Shown: piece by piece, positions 54,386 through 61,898 of the stretch
Position numbering within the stretch: position 1 is the first letter of the stretch
Layout: each line of letters opens with the position of its first letter
NCBI GenBank assembly: GCA_965227155.1
Contig: OZ245731.1
Coordinates: 3,844,001-3,908,000, forward strand
Direction: 5' to 3'
DNA: 64,000 nt
Source of the DNA: UBA6059 sp965227155
GTDB lineage: Bacteria; Bacteroidota; Bacteroidia; Cytophagales; Cyclobacteriaceae
Made by a program: the position numbers and the translations under genes
Notes under the pieces: model-generated
Seen by the model: only the letters and a program-made list of their open reading frames with translations
Told to the model about the DNA's origin: nothing
The model's database searches: none

Positions 54386-55089
54386 GTGTAGAAGGGCTTA
54401 AGCTCGAAATCCTCCACTGAAGAATCATAAATTCTATTATTCTCGCACTTCAATAAACGGTGCTTATAGTTTTGGATAAAATTGTGATTGTGGGTTGCCA
54501 TCAGTATAGATGTACCACTACGATTGATTTCCAAAAACAGTTTGAAAATACCATCGGCTACCTCCGGATCCAGATTGCCGGTGGGCTCATCGGCAATTAA
54601 AATTACCGGTTCATTGATAAGCGCTCTGGCCACTACTACGCGCTGTTGCTCACCACCCGAAAGTTGATGAGGCATTTTATTGGAAACAGCACCAAGCCCA
54701 ACCCGCATAAGCACCTCTGCAAGTCGCTTTTTCATTTTGGAACTGTCGCGCCATCCTGTCGCTTTCATTACAAAATAGAGGTTCTCAGCTACAGTGCGAT
54801 CAAAAAACAGTTGAAAATCCTGAAATATGATCCCGATTTTCCTTCTCAATTTGGGTATTTCAGATCGCTTTATGTCTTTAATGACATGGCCGGCTACTTC
54901 TATTTTACCCAGGCGAAGTGGTAGATCGGCATAGAGTGTTTTTAAAAGGGATGATTTGCCACTTCCCGTGCGCCCGACGAGGTAAACAAATTCTCCTTTC
55001 TGTATATCAAAGCTTATATCACTGAGAACAGTCTGATTCTCCTGAAAAATTGTTGCGTTATAAACCCTGACTACATAATCTGAATCCAT
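54382..55089 (-). CDS. ftsE: FtsE-like cell-division ABC transporter ATPase
   Basis: The protein has 235 residues. Walker A is VGRTGSGKSSLLK, the Q-loop IIFQDFQLFFDRTVAEN, signature LSGGEQQRVVVARAL and Walker B LIADEPTGNLDPE; the H-loop is ATHNHNF. The motif spacing is that of FtsE. The membrane partner FtsX is not adjacent. The downstream (3') neighbours in the same direction are none, while an unknown small gene and fsa lie upstream in tight succession. Confidence 0.92.
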   Translation of the reverse strand: MDSDYVVRVYNATIFQENQTVLSDISFDIQKGEFVYLVGRTGSGKSSLLKTLYADLPLRLGKIEVAGHVIKDIKRSEIPKLRRKIGIIFQDFQLFFDRTVAENLYFVMKATGWRDSSKMKKRLAEVLMRVGLGAVSNKMPHQLSGGEQQRVVVARALINEPVILIADEPTGNLDPEVADGIFKLFLEINRSGTSILMATHNHNFIQNYKHRLLKCENNRIYDSSVEDFELKPFYT

Positions 55090-55092
55090 GGG

Positions 55093-55320
55093 CTAGATTT
55101 CAAGTTTTTGAAGTTTGCCGAAAGGTAAGTTATTGATGACTTCTTCGAGCGCATCCTCTTTACCTTCAAGACCGTATTTTTCGAGCTTTTTCAAAGGCCT
55201 GTCTGCTCTGAAGTAGGCAATGAGGACAAAATCATCATCCCTAAGCTGGATATAATCAGGAATTTTAGCTTTTCCCTTAACCTTAATGATGTACATGTTT
55301 TCTAAACGCTCGTCCATCAT
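55093..55320 (-). CDS. Small conserved-looking protein of unknown function
   Basis: The protein has 75 residues, no signal and no membrane helix. It has a beta-alpha mix with MYIIKVKGKAKIPDYIQLRDDDFVLIAYF and LKKLEKYGLEGKEDALEEVINNLPFGKLQKLEI. It lies 3 bases before ftsE and 9 bases after fsa, so it is almost certainly translated as part of that operon. I do not recognise a family. Confidence 0.72.
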   Translation of the reverse strand: MMDERLENMYIIKVKGKAKIPDYIQLRDDDFVLIAYFRADRPLKKLEKYGLEGKEDALEEVINNLPFGKLQKLEI

Positions 55321-55329
55321 GTTTGGTTA

Positions 55330-55986
55330 TCAACCATTAAGCTTTTTATAATCCGCTAAAAATATTTCAAGGCCTTGGTCAGTGAGGGGATGCTTCAATA
55401 ATCCTGTAATAACCTTAAGCGGACATGTGGCAACATCTGCACCAATTTCGGCGCATTGTATAAGGTGCATAGTATGTCTGATAGAGGCAGCCAAAACCTC
55501 GGTTTCAAATCCATAATTATCAAAAATCTGCACAATCTGCTCAATAAGAGAGAGACCATCAGTAGAAATATCATCCAACCTACCAATAAAGGGAGACACA
55601 TAACTGGCACCAGCCTTGGCAGCGAGCATAGCCTGGCCAGCATTGAAAATAAGCGTGCAGTTTGTGCGAATGCCTTCAGCAGTTAGCGCTTTGATCGCTT
55701 TTACACCTTCGGCAATCATGGGCACCTTTACAACTATTTTATCATCTATTTTGGCCAATGCACGACCTTCGGTCATGATACCTTCAAAATCGGTGGCAAT
55801 CACCTCAGCACTTACATTATCATCAACAATATCACAGATGGTTTTATAATGATTATTGATATTATCAGCGCCAGTGATGCCTTCCTTTGCCATGAGAGAA
55901 GGATTGGTAGTTACTCCATCTAATACACCTAATTCATAGGCTTCTTTGATCTCTACAATATTGGCGGTATCGATAAAAAATTTCAT
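55330..55986 (-). CDS. fsa: Fructose-6-phosphate aldolase / transaldolase-like enzyme
   Basis: The protein has 218 residues from the ATG giving MKFFIDTANIVEIKEA, which is the conserved N-terminus. An upstream start would add 26 residues of non-homologous sequence. The Schiff-base lysine is in DKIVVKVPM (Lys87). The later motifs NCTLIFNAGQA, YVSPFIGRLDDI and EVLAASIRHTMHL are intact. It may cleave or form fructose-6-phosphate from dihydroxyacetone and glyceraldehyde-3-phosphate, or act as a small transaldolase in the pentose pathway. Confidence 0.94.
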   Translation of the reverse strand: MKFFIDTANIVEIKEAYELGVLDGVTTNPSLMAKEGITGADNINNHYKTICDIVDDNVSAEVIATDFEGIMTEGRALAKIDDKIVVKVPMIAEGVKAIKALTAEGIRTNCTLIFNAGQAMLAAKAGASYVSPFIGRLDDISTDGLSLIEQIVQIFDNYGFETEVLAASIRHTMHLIQCAEIGADVATCPLKVITGLLKHPLTDQGLEIFLADYKKLNG

Positions 55987-56059
55987 AGTAAGGTGGTCTT
56001 TTAAATTTTGATTTAAAGCTAATGAATTACTGGAAAATGAAGGGAGATAAAATAAGAAA

Positions 56060-56150
56060 GGCAAGCAGAAATCGCACCGCTACGACCGCCTACCCTTGCT
56101 TCCTTCCGGACCTGGGGGAGTTCAGCAGGAGCTGGTCGTTCCCACTTGCC
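56060..56150 (-). ncRNA. ffs: Signal recognition particle RNA (small bacterial type)
   Basis: Read on the minus strand, the 91-base region has ends that pair (GGCAAG with CTTGCC) and a long hairpin whose tip carries the invariant CCAGGTCCGGAAGGAAGCA, the Ffh-binding motif. A TACTTTTG promoter element lies five bases before the predicted 5' end, and T-rich sequence follows the 3' end. It forms the RNA core of the particle that delivers membrane proteins to Sec and YidC. It has no coding frame and would be missed by gene callers. Confidence 0.95.
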
Positions 56151-56155
56151 GACTG

Positions 56156-56163
56156 CAAAAGTA
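56156..56163 (-). promoter_or_regulatory. Promoter -7 element of the SRP RNA gene
   Basis: Read on the minus strand this is TACTTTTG (exact TAnnTTTG), with TTTA 19 bases upstream as a degenerate -33 box. Its spacing to the SRP RNA 5' end supports transcription starting at about 56150. Confidence 0.65.
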
Positions 56164-56194
56164 ATGAATAAGAGTAGAAAGCTAAACCCAGAGA

Positions 56195-56467
56195 TCAATG
56201 ATTTGATAAATCTTTTTTTACATACTGGAACCAGTAAATGTATGTCGTAATCATATTGGCAAATAGAAGCGCAATACAATATATGGGTTTGATGTCTTTT
56301 TTGATGTCTTGATTTTGAAACAAGTGTATGAAATATAAAATCATGGCGAGAAGAGACAAAGCTATTGTAGCGATAAACCAACTGAAGTTTTCCACAATAT
56401 TGAATGAAAGCCAACTAAATGGTAATAAAGGTACTATAAGCATGAATATTGCCTGAGCTTTTTTCAT
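56195..56467 (-). CDS. Small membrane protein of unknown function
   Basis: The protein has 90 residues with about three membrane helices (about 7-27, 31-50 and 62-82) and few charges apart from the KKDIK loop. Its start overlaps the stop of the preceding small gene by 4 bases, which supports real translation. No family is recognised. The SRP RNA promoter lies 31 bases beyond its stop. Confidence 0.65.
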   Translation of the reverse strand: MKKAQAIFMLIVPLLPFSWLSFNIVENFSWFIATIALSLLAMILYFIHLFQNQDIKKDIKPIYCIALLFANMITTYIYWFQYVKKDLSNH

Positions 56468-56697
56468 GACCTAATATTTTTCAAATGGAGATTAAACTCC
56501 AAAGGGCTGGATTTTTCAAATTCATCCGCCTCAAGGTCATCGTAAATGTCTTCTTCGAATTGCCTTTCTGTCTTTTTGACTCTGCCATCATTAGCCACTA
56601 GCAATTCCAAACCCTCAAGGCTTTTTGGATTGACCCTTACAAGGATTTTGAAGTCATCCAATTGCTTTTTGAAATACTCATGAATGACTTCAGCCAT
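56464..56697 (-). CDS. Small acidic protein of unknown function
   Basis: The protein has 77 residues, cytoplasmic, with an N-terminal helix MAEVIHEYFKKQLDDFKILVRVNPKSLEGLELLV and an acidic centre (EEDIYDDLEADEFEKS). It lies 14 bases after the 161-residue gene and overlaps the next small membrane-protein gene. I see no motif that suggests a function. Confidence 0.7.
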   Translation of the reverse strand: MAEVIHEYFKKQLDDFKILVRVNPKSLEGLELLVANDGRVKKTERQFEEDIYDDLEADEFEKSSPLEFNLHLKNIRS

Positions 56698-56711
56698 AGA
56701 TAGTTTGTAAA

Positions 56712-57197
56712 TTATGCCTCAACCAAACGGGTATTGGGTTCTTCTGATAATTCAAATTCTGGTAAACTTACTTTTTCCAGCAGTTGGCTTTCTAATAAAC
56801 CAGCCCATGTTTCCATATAGTAAACCACATCATCTTTACTATTGTGTTTTAGGTTTATTCTTCTTTCGTGAGGAATCAACGCCAAAACTTCCTTGCCGGA
56901 AAGTCTTTCCAGATTGATCAGGTCCTCCTGTGTTAGGCCTTTGGACAATAACTCAGAAATAATCACATCAATGGGCATTTCGCTATTATCACAATAAGCT
57001 TCTGCTTGCTCACTCCAGTCGCCTCTGCCACGCATCGCGTATTCATGGATTTCGGCTCTTGAATATTGTGTAAGCTCCTGAGCGAGATTACCGCAATTGC
57101 AGGCGCCCATATGACCCCACATGTATTTTTGACCTTTTTTTAGTTTTATGGCCGTTTTTCTTAAAGCTTCTATCAATTCCGGATTTGGTCTTGCCAT
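56712..57197 (-). CDS. Conserved-looking cytoplasmic protein with MGACNCG motif
   Basis: The protein has 161 residues without signal or membrane helix. The N-terminal part holds WGHMGACNCGNLAQELT (two Cys and a nearby His, about 27-43) and later AYCDNSEMPIDVII with another Cys. These could bind a metal. The rest is helical with DLINLERLSGKEVLALIP. The clean codon structure and operon spacing argue for a real gene. I do not know the family's function. Confidence 0.75.
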   Translation of the reverse strand: MARPNPELIEALRKTAIKLKKGQKYMWGHMGACNCGNLAQELTQYSRAEIHEYAMRGRGDWSEQAEAYCDNSEMPIDVIISELLSKGLTQEDLINLERLSGKEVLALIPHERRINLKHNSKDDVVYYMETWAGLLESQLLEKVSLPEFELSEEPNTRLVEA

Positions 57198-57340
57198 AAT
57201 AATTAATGTTTATTTCGCTAACAGCACGTTTACGTTTAGTGTTTCCAAAAGTGAAGATATTGAAAGGAGCTTTTTATTCAAAGTATGTATTGATAACTGA
57301 ATTATGTTCTTTTGCATCTCAGAGATGTAACCTCAGAATC

Positions 57341-58036
57341 ATGCATAGCCTTTTTTTTAGGTTTTTATTTGTTTCAATAATATTCCTTATTTCCATTGGT
57401 CTAACACCTTCTGCCAGCGCACAATCCAAAACGTACGTGGGCGTAAGGGCTGGGGCACAGCTTTCCAGCCTAAATGTCACGCACAACTTTTTCAGAAAGA
57501 TCATAACCACCAGAAACTTACCCGGCATCAATGCAGGCATCATGGTGAAGCATTACACCAAAAAGAATGTAGGACTGCAGTTGGGCATTGAGTATCACCA
57601 AAAAGGCTGGAAACAGCATTTTTTTGATTTATATCCTGACTACAATGCACAGGTGAATTATCTGGACTTACCGATTATGATGACGGCCTATTTGGGAAAG
57701 GGCAAAAACAAATATTTTATGAATGCTGGTTTTTTCATTGAGTATTTGTTGGGCGCCAATCTTGATAGTCCGCCCGTAGAGGTGGAGCCTTTTGACTTTT
57801 ACACTTATGATCCTGATCGGGATGGTAGATTTGGGTATGGTCTTAGGTTTGGAGGCGGCTTGAGTCGTGATTTTAGTTTTGGGCAGATTCACCTGGAGGG
57901 CTTTTTTACATTCAGTCTTTCCAATGTCTTTGATCCTGAAAGCAGAGAATCGGAAGTACCTGACATCAGCAACAACTTTTTAACCGGATTTTCCATCGCC
58001 TATCTAATTCCCTTCGGAAAGCTTGATTTATACTGA
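57341..58036 (+). CDS. PorT-like outer-membrane beta-barrel protein
   Basis: The protein has 231 residues from the ATG that begins a clear signal peptide (MHSLFFRFLF to SASAQ). A longer start would place 45 non-signal residues in front. The mature domain shows the barrel pattern of the PorT-like/porin-family OMP group, with VGVRAGAQLSSL, IMVKHYTKKNVGLQLGIEYHQKGW, YLDLPIMM and FGYGLRFGGG. It probably resides in the outer membrane; no substrate is inferred. It is separated from the small genes on the other strand by about 140 bases. Confidence 0.88.
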   Translation: MHSLFFRFLFVSIIFLISIGLTPSASAQSKTYVGVRAGAQLSSLNVTHNFFRKIITTRNLPGINAGIMVKHYTKKNVGLQLGIEYHQKGWKQHFFDLYPDYNAQVNYLDLPIMMTAYLGKGKNKYFMNAGFFIEYLLGANLDSPPVEVEPFDFYTYDPDRDGRFGYGLRFGGGLSRDFSFGQIHLEGFFTFSLSNVFDPESRESEVPDISNNFLTGFSIAYLIPFGKLDLY

Positions 58037-58068
58037 TCATCGTAGTAATTTTTACTAAAAATTGAGGT

Positions 58069-59121
58069 ATGAATCGCTTTCGGGCTCTTAAGTACTTGTT
58101 GGTTTTTACACTACCTGCATTAGTTTATGTGTCGTTCAATAGCTATGGTTGGCTCACATTTGCACCAATGTTGGAGGTTTTTGTGTTGATTCCGCTTTTG
58201 GAGCTTTTTATGAAGCCAGACATGGAAAACCTGAGTAAAGCAGAGGAGGAAATGGTCAAGGTAGATAAAATCTATGATTGGCTAGTATACCTAATGGTGC
58301 CTATGGTATTTGTATTTATCTATATTTTCTGCAATGCTATTCTCGAACCCGGATTGAGTACACTGGATATTGTAGGGAGAACTACAGCCATGGGGCTTAT
58401 ATGTGGTGCCATTGGCATAAATGTAGGGCATGAGTTAGGACACAGGAATAAGCGCTATGAGCAGTTTTTTGCCAAATGTCTCTTGTTGTCATCTTTGTAT
58501 ATGCATTTTTTCATCGAGCATAATCGTGGGCATCATAAAAATGTGTCTACACCTGAGGATCCGGCATCAGCAAGGTATGGTGAGTGGGTGTTTAGATTTT
58601 GGGTGCGATCGATTGTAATGAGCTATATCTCTGCATGGCGACTTGAGTTTGACAAAATGAAGAAAATGGGCCTGTCAAAATTTTCATTGAAAAACGAAAT
58701 GTTGCAATTCCAAATCATCCAATTGGCTTTTATAGGTATTATTTATTCATTTTTTGGTCTTGTGGCTATGTTGTATTTCCTATGCGCGGCATTAATGGGT
58801 ATACTACTACTCGAAACGGTTAATTACATAGAGCATTATGGATTACAACGAAAACCAGTAGGAGAGAAGCGCTATGAAAGGGTCATGCCACATCATTCGT
58901 GGAATAGCAATCATCCGGTAGGGCGGCTCATGCTTTTTGAACTCTCTCGTCATTCGGATCATCATTATTTAGCCAACAGAAAATACCAGATACTAAGAAA
59001 TCATGAGGAAGCACCAAGTATGCCAACGGGTTATCCCGGTATGATGGTACTGGCGCTTTTTCCACCGCTTTGGTTTACTGTAATGCATCGCCACATGAAA
59101 AATGTGAAAATTTCTGCTTAG
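58069..59121 (+). CDS. alkB: Alkane 1-monooxygenase-like membrane di-iron enzyme
   Basis: The protein has 350 residues with six predicted membrane helices. The histidine boxes of membrane di-iron hydroxylases are present: HELGH (121-125), EHNRGHH (150-156) and LSRHSDHH (near 300). NYIEHYGLQR, the AlkB-specific extra motif, is near 252. It should hydroxylate medium-chain alkanes or related hydrophobic compounds at the inner membrane. No rubredoxin gene is in the window. It follows the barrel gene by 32 bases. Confidence 0.93.
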   Translation: MNRFRALKYLLVFTLPALVYVSFNSYGWLTFAPMLEVFVLIPLLELFMKPDMENLSKAEEEMVKVDKIYDWLVYLMVPMVFVFIYIFCNAILEPGLSTLDIVGRTTAMGLICGAIGINVGHELGHRNKRYEQFFAKCLLLSSLYMHFFIEHNRGHHKNVSTPEDPASARYGEWVFRFWVRSIVMSYISAWRLEFDKMKKMGLSKFSLKNEMLQFQIIQLAFIGIIYSFFGLVAMLYFLCAALMGILLLETVNYIEHYGLQRKPVGEKRYERVMPHHSWNSNHPVGRLMLFELSRHSDHHYLANRKYQILRNHEEAPSMPTGYPGMMVLALFPPLWFTVMHRHMKNVKISA

Positions 59122-59171
59122 GAAATCGATTTCATCATTAAATGATTAACAATTATTTTACATATCTACTA

Positions 59172-59200
59172 TTGTAATTATCAATGATTCTCTAATTTTG
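59172..59200 (+). promoter_or_regulatory. Promoter of the 84-residue protein gene
   Basis: TTG, 18 bases, then TAATTTTG, a full -7 match with acceptable spacing. It lies 38 bases upstream of the ATG. Confidence 0.65.
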
Positions 59201-59238
59201 CAGTGAAATTTTTAAAATTCTAGTAAAAGCATTACATC

Positions 59239-59493
59239 ATGGATCAGATTTTAATCGAAAAGGCTTGCGCTGAGGCCAAAGAAAAATTAGAAAAACTTGG
59301 CGTTGAGCAAAAAATTCAGGAGGAGTTAGCATGGGTACTTGGTAGCTACAACTACGACAGAAACCCTGTAGGACTTTACGAAATTGGTAGCAAAGCACTT
59401 GAGGCTTTGAAAACTGTAAAAACAGAAAAACCTAAAAAGGTTTCTAAAAAGCTTATTGATACTTTGGAAAAAGCTATCTCAGAGCAAAATTAA
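59239..59493 (+). CDS. Small basic helical protein of unknown function
   Basis: The protein has 84 residues with no signal or membrane helix. It is mostly helical with acidic and lysine-rich stretches (EKACAEAKEKLEKLG, VKTEKPKKVSKKLIDTLEKAI) and a central LAWVLGSYNYDRNPVGLYEIG motif. Its own consensus promoter, a good start codon and a downstream hairpin support expression as a single short transcript. I do not recognise the family. Confidence 0.8.
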   Translation: MDQILIEKACAEAKEKLEKLGVEQKIQEELAWVLGSYNYDRNPVGLYEIGSKALEALKTVKTEKPKKVSKKLIDTLEKAISEQN

Positions 59494-59495
59494 CA

Positions 59496-59543
59496 CTTAG
59501 AGGCTGCTCGGAAATTACAATTAGTTGGCGGCCTCTTAGTTTT
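59496..59543 (+). terminator. Terminator after the 84-residue protein gene
   Basis: CTTAGAGGC pairs with GCCTCTTAG with one mismatch around a 26-base loop, followed by TTTT. It overlaps the stop of the convergent TerB-like gene. Confidence 0.55.
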
Positions 59544-59952
59544 CCTCTCCTCTCTTCATTTTAAATCTATTGGCAATTTTTACCAGCATATCTCTATCTG
59601 TGGATATATTTGGATCGCTGTAGATATAGGCAGATAACTCGGCCACCACTCCTGGCAAATAACCTAAAGCCATAGCCATTTTTTCACAGAACTCTATTTC
59701 GGTTCTAAATACCTTTTTGTCAGCTTTCATAAGCTGAATAATGTATTTGAGATAGTCAAATCTATCATCAGAAGTAAGGGAGCTGAGCCTCGGAATAGGC
59801 ATAGGATTCTCAATGAGCTCTTCAATCTTTTCTTCGGAAAGCCCTTTTTGATCTCCGATATGGTGCAGCATTTTCCTTTCAGATCGCGCGATATGGCCAT
59901 CGGCCATGGATAAGTGTACGAGAATACTGATGAGTTCTTCAGGTGTGCGCAT
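59536..59952 (-). CDS. TerB-like / tellurite-resistance fold protein
   Basis: The protein has 138 residues from the ATG giving MRTPEELISILVHLSMADG. An upstream start would add a hydrophobic, AT-rich 42 residues that overlap the start of the divergent ABC gene. The TerB-like four-helix pattern includes LVHLSMADGHIARSERKMLHHIG, with acidic metal-site candidates (AxADG, SExK), and repeats as YIIQLMKADKKVFRTEIEFCEKMAMALG. The exact role is unknown; family members often act in stress responses. Confidence 0.75.
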   Translation of the reverse strand: MRTPEELISILVHLSMADGHIARSERKMLHHIGDQKGLSEEKIEELIENPMPIPRLSSLTSDDRFDYLKYIIQLMKADKKVFRTEIEFCEKMAMALGYLPGVVAELSAYIYSDPNISTDRDMLVKIANRFKMKRGEEN

Positions 59953-60071
59953 TAGATCGTCTTTTGAATCATTATTTTCGCAATATACTAATAAACGAAA
60001 TATTCTTCTAAGAATTATTTGTATAGATATAATTAAAATAAATATTGGAAAAGTTATATAAATAAATTGAA

Positions 60072-61889
60072 TTGGCAATTAATAAAGAAGACATAAAATG
60101 GTCCGACCGTTGGGGATCACTAAGCAACTTGATACCCTTTTTCTCCATGATCTGGTCCACACACCGTGGCCTTACCCTCGGCAATGCCATTTTGAGGATT
60201 TGTAAATCCCTGGTTCCTGTAGCTACACTTTATTTGGGTAAACTTATTATTGACGAGGTTATTCAATTGTCAGGAATAAGTAATCCTGACTATGACCGGT
60301 TGATCTATTTGGTTGGTCTCGAGTTTGCTATCATCATAGCCTCCGATCTGTTGAATAGAGGTATTGGCCTAACAGACAATCTATTAGGTGATTTATTTGC
60401 CAACAGGTCTTCCATAGCTTTAATGGAGCATGCCGGCAAGTTGGATTTGTTTCAGTTTGAAGATGCGGATTTTTACGATAAGCTGGAGCGCGCAAGAAGG
60501 CAAACACTGGGTCGCACGGTGCTCATGTCGCAGGTGCTCGGGCAGGTGCAGGACTTGATTACCATTCTATCATTATTAGGAGGGCTGATCGCTTTTAATC
60601 CATGGCTTATTTTATTGATTATTGTAGCGATCATTCCTGCGTTTTTGGGTGAAACACATTTTAACGCCCAGAGCTACAGCCTGGTAAGGAGCTGGACACC
60701 ACAGCGTCGGGAACTTGATTATCTGCGCTATACGGGGGCAAGTGATGACACAGCTAAGGAGGTTAAGATATTTGGGCTGAGTAGTTTTTTGGTTGATCGA
60801 TTTAGAAAGGTTTCACAGGCCTATTACGAAGAAACTAAAAAAATAGCAATCAAGCGGGCCACATGGGGAGTGCTGCTGGCAGCTGTTGGCACCATAGCGT
60901 ATTACGCTGCTTATGGCTACATCATTTATACTGCTGTGTTGGGTACCATTACAGTGGGCACGCTAACTTTTTTGGCAGGCTCTTTTTCACGGTTAAAAGG
61001 CCTAATTGAGAATGTATTGAACAAATTTTCCAGTGTAACAGAAGGAGCTATGTATCTGCAGGACTTTTTTGATTTCTTCAACATAAAACCCAGAATTTCC
61101 AGCCAGCCTGGTCTTCAAGCTCCTCCAAAAGTTATAGCTAGCGGTTTTAGTTTTGAAAATGTAAGCTTTCAGTATGATAAGAGCCCTTCTCCGGTACTTC
61201 AAAATCTTGATTTTACCATCAAAGCGGGTGAAAAGCTGGCGCTGGTTGGGGAGAATGGTGCCGGCAAAACCACATTGGTGAAGTTGCTGGTGCGATTATA
61301 TGATCCTACGGAAGGTATTATCCGTTTGGATGGCGTTGATCTGAAGGATTATGATCCAGCGGCCTTGCGGCAAATGACAAGTGTTATTTTTCAGGACTTT
61401 GTAAAATACCAATTGCAGGCTGGCGAAAACATTGCTGTGGGTAATATTGATAGGGAGTATGATGCTGCTATGATTCACACTGCTGCCGACAAGAGTTTGG
61501 CTAAGGCTGTGATCGAGCAGCTGCCTGAGCAGTATGCACAGCAGATTGGACGTAGATTTAAAAATGGAATTGAATTATCCGGAGGGCAGTGGCAGAAAAT
61601 AGCACTGGGTAGGGCCTATATGCGTGATGCCCAGCTTTTGATATTAGATGAACCTACCGCAGCTTTAGACGCCAGGGCGGAGCATGAGGTGTTTGAACGA
61701 TTCACAGAACTAACAGCCGGAAAAACTGCAGTGCTTATTTCCCATCGTTTTTCTACTGTGCGTATGGCCGACCGGATATTGGTGCTGGAAAATGGTAAAA
61801 TGCTTGAACTGGGGAGCCATGATGAACTGCTAGCCCGGCAAGGTAAATATGCCGAGCTATTTCATTTGCAGGCTCGTGGATACCAATAG
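60072..61889 (+). CDS. ABC transporter with fused permease and ATPase domains
   Basis: The protein has 605 residues. A type I exporter transmembrane domain with about six helices covers residues 1-330. The ATPase domain has Walker A VGENGAGKTTLVK (about 391-403), signature LSGGQWQKIALGRAYM, Walker B LLILDEPTAALD and H-loop ISHRFSTVR. It likely functions as a homodimeric exporter of lipid, peptide or drug. The start is TTG; an in-frame stop lies just before it and the next ATG would delete the first helix. The gene ends 9 bases from the convergent T9SS gene. Confidence 0.92.
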   Translation: MAINKEDIKWSDRWGSLSNLIPFFSMIWSTHRGLTLGNAILRICKSLVPVATLYLGKLIIDEVIQLSGISNPDYDRLIYLVGLEFAIIIASDLLNRGIGLTDNLLGDLFANRSSIALMEHAGKLDLFQFEDADFYDKLERARRQTLGRTVLMSQVLGQVQDLITILSLLGGLIAFNPWLILLIIVAIIPAFLGETHFNAQSYSLVRSWTPQRRELDYLRYTGASDDTAKEVKIFGLSSFLVDRFRKVSQAYYEETKKIAIKRATWGVLLAAVGTIAYYAAYGYIIYTAVLGTITVGTLTFLAGSFSRLKGLIENVLNKFSSVTEGAMYLQDFFDFFNIKPRISSQPGLQAPPKVIASGFSFENVSFQYDKSPSPVLQNLDFTIKAGEKLALVGENGAGKTTLVKLLVRLYDPTEGIIRLDGVDLKDYDPAALRQMTSVIFQDFVKYQLQAGENIAVGNIDREYDAAMIHTAADKSLAKAVIEQLPEQYAQQIGRRFKNGIELSGGQWQKIALGRAYMRDAQLLILDEPTAALDARAEHEVFERFTELTAGKTAVLISHRFSTVRMADRILVLENGKMLELGSHDELLARQGKYAELFHLQARGYQ

Positions 61890-61898
61890 TTTAGCAGG

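Noticed and set aside
57206..57340. Longer N-terminus for the PorT-like barrel protein
   Set aside because: The extra 45 residues precede a clear signal peptide, which must be at the N-terminus.
59953..60078. Longer start of the TerB-like protein with a hydrophobic N-terminus
   Set aside because: The added residues come from an AT-rich intergenic strip and would overlap the start of the divergent ABC transporter gene.
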